The translations under genes and the position numbers were made by a program. The notes beneath the pieces are model-generated. The model ran no database searches and was not told where the DNA came from. It worked only from the letters and a program-made list of their open reading frames with translations. A DNA stretch of 10,062 nucleotides from Lachnospiraceae bacterium (GTDB lineage: Bacteria; Bacillota_A; Clostridia; Lachnospirales; Lachnospiraceae), in the NCBI GenBank assembly GCA_024691045.1, contig JAILOC010000134.1, positions 1-10,062 of the forward strand. Direction: 5' to 3'. How positions within the stretch are numbered: position 1 is the stretch's first letter; each line of letters starts with the position of its first letter. Below, piece after piece: positions 1 to 7,498 of the stretch.

Positions 1-1426
<1,426 letters not shown>

Positions 1427-1445
1427 TTAGGAGATCATCAGTCTC

Positions 1446-1841
1446 ATGGCAAAATTCAAACTCAGGATCGTCACACCCGAAAGAGTATTCTATGAGGGCG
1501 AGGCGGACATGGTAGAAATGAATACGACGGAAGGCCAGATCGGATGCTATCCCGGACATATTCCCCTTACGGTAATATGCAAGCCCGGAATCCTCACCAT
1601 CCACGAAGGCGATGAGATCAAGACTGCGGCTCTCCACGGCGGATTTGCGGAGATACTTCCGGATTCGTTCAACGTTCTTGCCGAGGCTGTCGAGTGGCCC
1701 GATGAGATTGATGAAGAGAGAGCAAAGGCTGCCATGGAAAGAGCCAGAAAGAGACTCGAGAGCAAGACGGATGACATTGATATGTCACGCGAGGAGATGG
1801 CTCTTCAGAGAGCTATCACCAGAATAAATGCCCTTAAGTGA
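1446..1841 (+). CDS. atpC: F-type ATP synthase subunit epsilon
   Basis: Epsilon subunit of F1, part of the central rotor stalk and an inhibitor of ATP hydrolysis. The 131-residue protein has the expected two parts. The N-terminal beta-sandwich covers about residues 1-85 and carries the hallmark sequence around EGQIGCYPGHIPL, with a GGF motif near 65-67. A charged C-terminal helical hairpin (about 88-131) is rich in Glu, Arg and Lys. An AGGAG ribosome binding site lies at 1429-1433, with a rather long 12-base gap to the ATG, just after the atpD stop at 1426. It is the last gene of the atp operon: an intrinsic terminator follows about 130 bases later. Confidence 0.97.
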   Translation: MAKFKLRIVTPERVFYEGEADMVEMNTTEGQIGCYPGHIPLTVICKPGILTIHEGDEIKTAALHGGFAEILPDSFNVLAEAVEWPDEIDEERAKAAMERARKRLESKTDDIDMSREEMALQRAITRINALK

Positions 1842-1970
1842 TCCGATAGTCAATATCATTAATTATTTCGTTTTCCGGCGTAAAATGCCATATATGAAAT
1901 CATTATCTGCCGGCAGAACAGAAATCAGTTATGACGTTTACTATCAGACAGATCGTTCAAATAGTATGAT

Positions 1971-2010
1971 AAAGGTCCGCGGTCTGCATGCATAGACCGC
2001 GGCTTTATTT
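1971..2010 (+). terminator. Rho-independent terminator of the atp operon
   Basis: A perfect 9-bp GC-rich stem (CCGCGGTCT at 1977-1985 with AGACCGCGG at 1994-2002) closes an 8-base loop. It can be extended by AAAG (1971-1974) pairing with CTTT (2003-2006) across a 2-base bulge, and is followed by the T-rich tail CTTTATTTTATT. The 129 bases between atpC and this hairpin (1842-1970) hold no gene I can support; the only notable item is a 12-bp palindrome, TCTGCCGGCAGA, at 1906-1917. Confidence 0.9.
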
Positions 2011-2021
2011 TATTCTATAAT
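1993..2021 (+). promoter_or_regulatory. Putative sigma-A promoter of the 849-residue membrane protein gene
   Basis: A perfect -10 hexamer TATAAT lies at 2016-2021. At 17-bp spacing the -35 position is TAGACC (1993-1998), which matches TTGACA at four of six positions and overlaps the right arm of the atp terminator. The predicted start of transcription, about 2028, is only about 3 bases before the ATG at 2031, and no Shine-Dalgarno sequence fits in between. Confidence 0.55.
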
Positions 2022-2030
2022 ATCCGTGTC

Positions 2031-4580
2031 ATGAAAAAAATACTCATCAGGGCTCTGGTTTACATACTGGTATTCGTTACGGCGGTATTTGTATTCGGTA
2101 AACTTATGAGCCGAAAACAGGTGAATATGCTTGTGGATATGGATCCGGCTACGCAGCCGGTCATTTACATGTCCATAGAAGATCTAAGATACAATATGCT
2201 CCCCGGGTACTGTAAGCCGAGAAATATCTCCTACGACAGGGAATCCCTTACGTATTTAGATGATTCAAGGTGCGTCCCCATCACCATCGATACATTCGGA
2301 AGCAAGGTGTCGGGAGCCTCGTTTGAACTCAGGAATATCGAGGACGGAAGGCTTATCGAAGAGGGCACCACCGAACTTATCATGAACAATATCGGAAACC
2401 TGAAGGGCAAGATAGAGCTCAAGGATCTGATAACCGACGGAGCCGAGTATTCTCTTGAGATCATTCTTTCCATGGAAGATGGAAGAGAGATCTATTATTA
2501 TACCCGCGTCATAAAGGGAGATAATGAGCTTGCATATGACAAGATCGCGTATGCAAAATATTTCCATGATTGTCTCTTTGACAGGAAGACTGCGGAAAGT
2601 ATCAAAAAGCATCTCGAGACCAATTCGTCGTTAAATGATAATTCCACATTTGCATATGTTGACATTCATTCTTCTTTTTCCCAGATAACATACGGAGACC
2701 TCGAAGTGACTCCCTACGGTGAAACAGGCATTTACCTTAAGGAAGACTGTGGTTCGGATGCGACGGTTTATACGGATTATATGCTGAGGAGCGGATACGG
2801 CAATTCGCTCACGGCATATAAGGCTCATGAAGAGATCAAGGTCAGATATACCCAGAAGGGCGTATATATCCTTTCATATATCAGGACAATGGAGGAGATA
2901 GCCAATCCTGCGGATATGTGCGTAAATGACAAGATCACTCTCGGTATAGCGGACGAGTCACCTGAGATGATGGAAAGTCCGGAAGGGAAGTGTGTCGCTT
3001 TTGTATCCGGAGGAAGACTGTTTATGTACAACGAGAATGCTTCCAAGCTGGCATGTGCGTACAGCTTTTTTGATTACGGTGTGTTTGATGTAAGGAATAT
3101 AAATGACAGGCATGATATAAGGATCCTGGATCTCGATGACGACGGAAATATGGTTTTTGCCGTCTATGGTTATATGAACAGGGGAGCGCACGAAGGAGAT
3201 GTCGGAATAGCATTTTATTCGTATGACGATTCCATCAATACAATGAAGGAGATCCTCTATATTCCTTACGACAAATCTGCGGATATCCTTATGGAGGAGA
3301 TGGGAAGACTCCTGTATATGAACGACGCGGGCCATATCTATATGACCATGGAAAATGCCGTATTCAGAATAGAACCCGATGAAAAAACCATAAGGCAGAC
3401 CGGAATGTACTGGTCCGGTGACGCACTTCAGACGAGTGATGACCAAAGACTGATAGTCACGATGGGAAATGACATAAATGTCACCGTTTCGGAACTGACC
3501 GTTACCGATCTTGAGACCGAGGATTCTGTCAAGGTCAGCGCGGGCCCCGGAGAATATATCAGATTCCTGGGTTTCAGGGGCGAGGATATGATCTACGGCG
3601 TTGCAAGGGCAGGGGATCTGCAGACGGAGACCAGCGGCAACCTTCTTTTCCCTATGTACCGTATTTGCATATGCGACGGAACGGGAAAACTTCTCAAATA
3701 TTATGAAAAAGAAGGATTCTATGTAACCGACGTGGAGATCGAAGATAACCGTATCCTTCTGACCAGGCTCAGCGGAAGCCCGGGAGCATATAAGGGTGCG
3801 GACGGCGATAACATTACCTTCAGCAAAGAGGATGAAACCGGAAGGAATGTCGTATCCGTCGCCGTGATCGAAAAGTATGAAAGATATGTTCAGATCAGGA
3901 CTGCATCGTCGATCAAGGTATCGTCACTCAAGGTAACGACTCCCGGAGAGATCGCGGAGGAAAGCGTAATGCTAAGTCCCGAGCTTTTCGGAGATGTGGA
4001 CAGATTCTATGTGTATGATGCAGCCGGAATATGCGGGATCTATGTTACGGAGTCCGCTGCCGTGGAGGCTGCGATGGATTGCGGCGGTACCGCGGTGGAG
4101 GAGAACGGAAACGTCATCTGGAAGTGGGCGCCGAAAAAGGGTATCAACCAGATCCTTGAGATCAAGGAAAACGAGGTGGATGAAGGTGAGAACGCACTCA
4201 GCGTATGCATGGACGTCATGCTCGGATATGAGGGGATCATCAGAAATTCGGAAGTGCTGCTTAAATCGGGTGATTCCGTCAGGGATATACTTGCTGAGAA
4301 TATGGATTCCGTTACCGTACTCGACCTTACGGGATGTCCATTCGACAGCATGTATTTCTACATAGATAATGATATTCCGGTTCTTGCGATGCTGCAGGGA
4401 GGAGGAGCGGTCCTTATCACGGGTCATAATGAGAAAGAACTTGTGATCATGGATCCCGCAAGCGGTGAGCTGTACAAGCGCGATACAGGCATGATGAAGG
4501 ATCTCTTTGAAGATAACGGAAACCAGTTTATAACATACGCATATGCGGGCTCAGAGATCTGGGCGGTAAAGACGGCGTAA
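2031..4580 (+). CDS. Membrane-anchored extracytoplasmic protein with degenerate C39-like C-terminal domain
   Basis: I do not recognise a named function. The 849-residue protein begins with Lys-Lys and one hydrophobic segment (about residues 5-24), read as an uncleaved signal anchor with the rest outside the membrane. Most of the chain is rich in short beta-strand patterns and DxDxDG-like turns, for example DLDDDGN near 367-373, compatible with a beta-propeller or Ig-like build; this is inference. The last 130 residues resemble C39/papain-like domains: a helix NALSVCMDVMLGYEG near 721-735, then PVLAM (783-787), GGGAVLITGH (790-799) and an MDP motif near 807-809. The position usually held by the catalytic His after GG/GH is Ala-793, so peptidase activity is doubtful. 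No ribosome binding site precedes the ATG, which lies just after a -10 box. The start is supported by the well-formed signal anchor directly behind it. Confidence 0.8.
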   Translation: MKKILIRALVYILVFVTAVFVFGKLMSRKQVNMLVDMDPATQPVIYMSIEDLRYNMLPGYCKPRNISYDRESLTYLDDSRCVPITIDTFGSKVSGASFELRNIEDGRLIEEGTTELIMNNIGNLKGKIELKDLITDGAEYSLEIILSMEDGREIYYYTRVIKGDNELAYDKIAYAKYFHDCLFDRKTAESIKKHLETNSSLNDNSTFAYVDIHSSFSQITYGDLEVTPYGETGIYLKEDCGSDATVYTDYMLRSGYGNSLTAYKAHEEIKVRYTQKGVYILSYIRTMEEIANPADMCVNDKITLGIADESPEMMESPEGKCVAFVSGGRLFMYNENASKLACAYSFFDYGVFDVRNINDRHDIRILDLDDDGNMVFAVYGYMNRGAHEGDVGIAFYSYDDSINTMKEILYIPYDKSADILMEEMGRLLYMNDAGHIYMTMENAVFRIEPDEKTIRQTGMYWSGDALQTSDDQRLIVTMGNDINVTVSELTVTDLETEDSVKVSAGPGEYIRFLGFRGEDMIYGVARAGDLQTETSGNLLFPMYRICICDGTGKLLKYYEKEGFYVTDVEIEDNRILLTRLSGSPGAYKGADGDNITFSKEDETGRNVVSVAVIEKYERYVQIRTASSIKVSSLKVTTPGEIAEESVMLSPELFGDVDRFYVYDAAGICGIYVTESAAVEAAMDCGGTAVEENGNVIWKWAPKKGINQILEIKENEVDEGENALSVCMDVMLGYEGIIRNSEVLLKSGDSVRDILAENMDSVTVLDLTGCPFDSMYFYIDNDIPVLAMLQGGGAVLITGHNEKELVIMDPASGELYKRDTGMMKDLFEDNGNQFITYAYAGSEIWAVKTA

Positions 4581-4607
4581 AACAGCGGAACCGTCCCCCT
4601 GTTTTAC
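4577..4607. repeat. REP-like palindrome at the end of the large membrane protein gene
   Basis: A 9-bp perfect inverted repeat (GTAAAACAG at 4577-4585 with CTGTTTTAC at 4599-4607) encloses a 13-base asymmetric centre reading CGGAACCGTCCCC. The left arm contains the TAA stop of the upstream gene. The centre resembles the GGGGACGGTTC-type palindromes I recall as dispersed repeats in many bacterial genomes, often linked to REP-associated tyrosine transposases. No T-tract follows, so it is a poor intrinsic terminator. Only one copy is present in the window, so repeat status is inference. Confidence 0.5.
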
Positions 4608-4627
4608 CGGTATGAAAGGATAGTGTC

Positions 4628-5683
4628 ATGATCTGTAATAATTGTGGATCTCAGATAGAAGAAGGTGCAGCTTTCTGCGAAACGGTCAGGAAAAAAAGCA
4701 AGGCTCCGGTCATCGTTGCTTTATCGGTCCTTGGCGTAGTCCTGATCGCCGCGGCCGTGGTCATACTTTATTTTTTCCTGCCTTCAAGAAGACTGGAGAA
4801 TGCTCTCGGCAGCGGAAGGGGAAATGCTGAAAACGGTTATTATGACAGGGCTGAGCGTGCTTATGAAAATGCCCTTGAGATCGATCCCGGAAATCTTGAA
4901 GCCTACAAGGGACTTTTCGATGTCTGTATGGGAAGGGAAAATTTCGATGATATCGGGGACTTGTATGACGATGCATCGGATGCCCTTTCAAAGAGCGACT
5001 TTAAGGAATTCGACAAGTATGTCATCAAGATGCTTGAATCCGCAATGAAAAAGGCGGTAAAGAACGAGGACTGGGAACTTGGTATGGATATTCTGGATGT
5101 GTACATAAATCTGTGTGACGATCCGGATATGGACATTATCAATGACCTGGATCCCCTCAGCCACCCCGTATGGGCTGATCCTTCGGGGCCGAATACCCCC
5201 GCAGAAGTTCAGGACGAGCCCACACGCGAGCAGCTGGGTGATAAGTATGGATACGGTTACGACGTCGGTGAGATGATCTGTGATTTTACCTTCTATGATG
5301 AGGACGGTAATTCCCACTCAATATCGGAATTTGAGGGTAAGGCAGTCTATATCAACTTCTTTACCACCTGGTGTACCTACTGCTTCTATGAGCTTCCGGA
5401 TATGCATATCATTGAGGATGATTTCAAGGGCGATGCCGTGGTCATAATGATAGATCTGGATGAAGGTCCCGAGCTGGGAAAAGAGTATGCATATGATTAC
5501 GATGTTCAGCTGCCCATCTACTATATTGACGGCTGGGAACTTGAGGGAGGACTTTCGATAGATGCGGTTCCTCTGAGCATCGTCATTGACAGATACGGCA
5601 TGGTTTACGGAAACCATCTTGGTATGGCTGATTACGATTGGATGTATGATACCATGGAGTGCGCGGTAAACACCACATATTGA
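4628..5683 (+). CDS. Membrane-anchored zinc-ribbon/TPR/thioredoxin-fold (TlpA-like) protein
   Basis: Probable thiol-disulfide oxidoreductase held at the outer face of the membrane. Domain order in 351 residues: a short N-terminal zinc-ribbon-like motif with C3, C6 and C17, whose expected fourth Cys is Val-20; one transmembrane helix at about 26-49; a helical TPR-like region at about 58-160, with repeat-like DRAERAYENALEIDPGN; a Pro-rich linker; then a TlpA/AhpC-type thioredoxin fold from about 205. The redox motif is WCTYC (C249 and C252), preceded by the strand AVYINFFTT, and the expected cis-Pro is P315 in DAVPLS. AAGGA at 4616-4620 precedes the ATG by 7 bases. Two genes for a CxxC microprotein and an Fe-S membrane protein follow within a few bases, which suggests that this domain receives electrons from them. 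The physiological target is unknown. Confidence 0.85.
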   Translation: MICNNCGSQIEEGAAFCETVRKKSKAPVIVALSVLGVVLIAAAVVILYFFLPSRRLENALGSGRGNAENGYYDRAERAYENALEIDPGNLEAYKGLFDVCMGRENFDDIGDLYDDASDALSKSDFKEFDKYVIKMLESAMKKAVKNEDWELGMDILDVYINLCDDPDMDIINDLDPLSHPVWADPSGPNTPAEVQDEPTREQLGDKYGYGYDVGEMICDFTFYDEDGNSHSISEFEGKAVYINFFTTWCTYCFYELPDMHIIEDDFKGDAVVIMIDLDEGPELGKEYAYDYDVQLPIYYIDGWELEGGLSIDAVPLSIVIDRYGMVYGNHLGMADYDWMYDTMECAVNTTY

Positions 5684-5700
5684 TAATCCGGGATAACCGT

Positions 5701-5850
5701 ATGATAGATAAAAGGATCATTCTCACAGTCAAAATAGCGTTGATCGTCATTTCCGCAGCTCTTATCATTTTCGGAGCCGTACGCGGAGATATGAGGGATA
5801 CGCAGAAAAAAGGAAGCGGCATCTGTCTGGAGTGTATAGGCCTTGGATAA
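5701..5850 (+). CDS. CD1871A-family CXXC-motif membrane microprotein
   Basis: A 49-residue protein with a positively charged N-terminus, one transmembrane helix (about residues 8-25, IILTVKIALIVISAALIIFG overlapping) and a C-terminal ICLECIGLG, in which C43 and C46 form a CxxC. The ending matches small CXXC proteins that I recall being annotated as the CD1871A family in Clostridia, typically beside 4Fe-4S membrane proteins. I chose the ATG at 5701 over an in-frame GTG at 5659: it lies after the upstream stop, gives the usual family length, and puts the helix near the N-terminus. Its ribosome binding site is weak (GGGAT at 5690-5694), so coupling to the upstream gene is likely. The stop overlaps the next gene. 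Inferred role: thiol carrier between the membrane Fe-S protein and the thioredoxin-fold protein. Confidence 0.8.
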   Translation: MIDKRIILTVKIALIVISAALIIFGAVRGDMRDTQKKGSGICLECIGLG

Positions 5851-6703
5851 GCGAAGGAAGATAACACAATTCTTAATAACGCTTCTATACAATCCGCATC
5901 TGAACAATTTTGTAAGCGGAAGACTCCATACCGGGAAGACAAAGGGAATCTGCGTGCCCGGACTTAACTGCTATTCATGTCCTGCGGCAGGAGGTTCATG
6001 TCCCTTAGGTTCCCTTCAGCAGACCCTCGGCAATCTGAAAAAAGGGATCAATACCTACGTTATAGGTACTGTCCTCCTTTTCGCGGCGGTATTCGGAAGA
6101 TTTGTATGCGGATGGCTCTGTCCCTTCGGACTGCTACAGGAGCTGATCCATAAGATCCCCGTTCCGAAGTGCATGAGGAGATTTATGGTTCTCGGATGGC
6201 TCAAGTACGTGGTGCTGGTCGTGCTCGTTATCCTGTTTCCCGTTGTTACATATCTGCAAAAGGGAATGGGATACCCTGCATTCTGTAAATTCATCTGTCC
6301 CCAGGGCACTATTGGCGGACTCTTTCTCATAAGGGCCAGCGAAATCCTGCGTGATCAGGCGGGACTGATGTTTGTCATCAAGCTTCTTATCCTTGTCGGG
6401 ATCGTCATCAGTTCTGCCTTTGTCTTCAGACCCTTTTGCCGGTTCATGTGTCCTCTGGGAGCCATATACGGACTCTTCAACAGGATAGCAATGATCCGTA
6501 TAAAGTTTGATAAGGATACATGTGTCCGCTGCGGAACCTGTAAGAAGGCATGCCCCATGCGCCTCGATCCCGTAAAGGAATGCAACCACGCAGACTGCAT
6601 CCGCTGCGGTAAGTGCATTTCCGATTGCCCCTCAAAAGCGCTTTCCTTTACTCCGGATATTAAGCATTGCGCTCAGAAAAGTTATCAATCACAAAAAGAT
6701 TAA
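5843..6703 (+). CDS. NapH-like polytopic 4Fe-4S membrane protein
   Basis: Integral membrane electron-transfer protein of the NapH/NosR/YccM-like group (286 residues). An N-terminal Cys cluster (C37, C43, C46, C53) is followed by membrane segments at about 71-90, 118-138 and 176-196. The CxxxCP hallmarks are C89/C93 in CGWLCPFG, C148/C152 in CKFICPQG and C199/C203 in CRFMCPLGA. Two ferredoxin-type 4Fe-4S sites end the protein: C227-C230-C233-C237-P and C252-C255-C258-C262-P, with an extra C247. The start is a TTG that overlaps the preceding gene by 8 bases, with GGAG at 5829-5832 about 10 bases upstream. This arrangement implies translational coupling. In relatives such proteins move electrons between quinol or ferredoxin and partner enzymes; here the likely partners are the two upstream thiol proteins (inference). 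Confidence 0.88.
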   Translation: MDKRRKITQFLITLLYNPHLNNFVSGRLHTGKTKGICVPGLNCYSCPAAGGSCPLGSLQQTLGNLKKGINTYVIGTVLLFAAVFGRFVCGWLCPFGLLQELIHKIPVPKCMRRFMVLGWLKYVVLVVLVILFPVVTYLQKGMGYPAFCKFICPQGTIGGLFLIRASEILRDQAGLMFVIKLLILVGIVISSAFVFRPFCRFMCPLGAIYGLFNRIAMIRIKFDKDTCVRCGTCKKACPMRLDPVKECNHADCIRCGKCISDCPSKALSFTPDIKHCAQKSYQSQKD

Positions 6704-6716
6704 AGATCACAACCTG

Positions 6717-6745
6717 AAAAACCGTTACTTAACGTAACGGTTTTT
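6717..6745. terminator. Bidirectional intrinsic terminator between convergent genes
   Basis: A perfect 12-bp inverted repeat runs from AAAAACCGTTAC (6717-6728) to GTAACGGTTTTT (6734-6745), with a 5-base loop TTAAC. The A-tract on one side and the T-tract on the other let it act in both directions. It sits between the stop of the Fe-S protein gene (6703) and the stop of the minus-strand queT gene (6765), as expected for a shared terminator. Confidence 0.93.
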
Positions 6746-6764
6746 CTGTACGGTAATATTGTGT

Positions 6765-7289
6765 TTATCCGAATATCTGCTTTCTTCGAGGATACAGGGC
6801 GCTGTAAAGTACCAGGCCGATCACGCCGCAGCTTAAGATCTCACCGATGCCTACGGTGAGCATGAAAAAGGGAATGGTTCCCTCATAGCCGTATACATAC
6901 GCAAGGACGAAGGGAACGATCAGAGTGTTTGCAAGAATGGGAGGAATGGGGGTGAGTATTGCGGAAGCTTTACCCGGCTTGAAAGCCCATTCTCCGTCTT
7001 TTTTCCTATGTGTGAGAAGGTAAGTTCCGGCTGCCCCGATAAGTGTGGCCAGAGATCCGAATATGACATCGAGAGGCATACATCCTGTAAGGATATTGCT
7101 GATGATGCATCCTATGAAGAGTCCGGGGATGGCAGCAGGCGTAAATGCCGGAAGGATGGTCAGGGCTTCAGAGAATCTGACCTGGATGACACCGCTTGCA
7201 AGGTTCAGGGAACCCGCCAAAACGGTAAGGACGGTGTACAGAGCCGCGATGATCGCGCTCTGCGTTAGAAACAGTACATTTTTCTTCAT
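6765..7289 (-). CDS. queT: QueT-family ECF transporter S component (queuosine precursor uptake)
   Basis: Substrate-binding membrane subunit of an energy-coupling-factor transporter, predicted to import a queuosine precursor such as preQ1 for tRNA modification. The 174-residue protein is almost entirely hydrophobic with about five or six membrane segments. The family-typical stretch is at residues 36-51 (QVRFSEALTILPAFTP), followed by GLFIGCIISNIL and a Gly-rich segment near 78-90. No ATPase or EcfT gene is visible here, which fits a group II ECF system whose S component uses a shared energising module encoded elsewhere. AGAGG at 7299-7303 (minus strand) lies 9 bases before the ATG and forms the 3' end of a predicted preQ1 riboswitch, which independently supports the substrate. 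Confidence 0.93.
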   Translation of the reverse strand: MKKNVLFLTQSAIIAALYTVLTVLAGSLNLASGVIQVRFSEALTILPAFTPAAIPGLFIGCIISNILTGCMPLDVIFGSLATLIGAAGTYLLTHRKKDGEWAFKPGKASAILTPIPPILANTLIVPFVLAYVYGYEGTIPFFMLTVGIGEILSCGVIGLVLYSALYPRRKQIFG

Positions 7290-7298
7290 TTTTCTTTT

Positions 7299-7339
7299 CC
7301 TCTAGTTTTGTTTTTAGTCAGGAAGGTTTCGAACTGACT
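7299..7339 (-). promoter_or_regulatory. preQ1-I type riboswitch leading queT
   Basis: Read on the minus strand, a 6-bp P1 stem (AGTCAG / CTGACT) closes a 12-base loop, TTCGAAACCTTC. An A-rich tail follows (AAAAACAAAACTAGAGG). This is the H-type pseudoknot plan of preQ1-I riboswitches: a small hairpin with a UUC-starting loop, a CC in the loop, and an A-rich strand ending in AAACUAGAGG. CCTT in the loop can pair with GAGG of the Shine-Dalgarno, so ligand binding would hide the ribosome binding site and stop translation. I could not run a covariance model. The match rests on layout, loop length, tail sequence and the queT gene behind it. A minus-strand promoter must lie near 7350-7385, but I cannot place it with confidence. 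Confidence 0.8.
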
Positions 7340-7369
7340 TTGGTCTGCTCTTGTAATAAATGGTATAAT
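7340..7369 (+). promoter_or_regulatory. Putative extended -10 promoter of the Mur ligase gene
   Basis: TGGTATAAT at 7361-7369 is a perfect extended -10 (TGn plus TATAAT at 7364-7369). TTGGTC at 7340-7345, 18 bp upstream, is a partial -35. Transcription would begin near 7376, leaving a leader of about 120 bases before the ATG at 7499. The promoter overlaps the region from which the divergent queT riboswitch transcript must start. Confidence 0.65.
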
Positions 7370-7391
7370 GTATTTATAAAAGAGCACTAAC

Positions 7392-7415
7392 AGCGATAAT
7401 ATCTTAAAAATCGCT
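7392..7415 (+). other. Leader hairpin 1 of the Mur ligase transcript
   Basis: AGCGAT (7392-7397) pairs with ATCGCT (7410-7415) across a 12-base A/T-rich loop, just downstream of the predicted transcription start. No T-tract directly follows, so it does not look like a terminator. Its role is unknown. Confidence 0.4.
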
Positions 7416-7437
7416 TTATGTCTACAGTATTTTACAT

Positions 7438-7478
7438 TTCCGCATAAGTACCGTTATCGGACCCGGATTTATGCGGAA
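7438..7478 (+). other. 10-bp inverted repeat upstream of the Mur ligase start
   Basis: TTCCGCATAA (7438-7447) and TTATGCGGAA (7469-7478) form a perfect 10-bp inverted repeat around a 21-base centre. The centre itself contains CCG-TTAT-CGG (7451-7460). The arm centres are 31 bp apart, about three helical turns, so this could be an RNA hairpin or a DNA operator for a dimeric regulator. It ends 7 bases before the AAGGAG ribosome binding site (7486-7491). I do not match it to a known riboswitch class. Confidence 0.5.
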
Positions 7479-7498
7479 TATATATAAGGAGCATTGAG

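Noticed and set aside
1885..1995. Open frame of 36 codons after atpC (begins MPYMKSLSAG)
   Set aside because: No convincing ribosome binding site, no recognisable motif, and the frame ends inside the terminator stem. It is probably chance.
4577..4607. Intrinsic terminator after the large membrane protein gene
   Set aside because: The stem is A/T-rich and no T-tract follows it; a repeat element fits better.
5659..5700. GTG at 5659 as start of the CxxC microprotein
   Set aside because: It would overlap the upstream gene by 25 bases and add 14 residues unlike the charged start plus helix expected; ATG at 5701 fits better.
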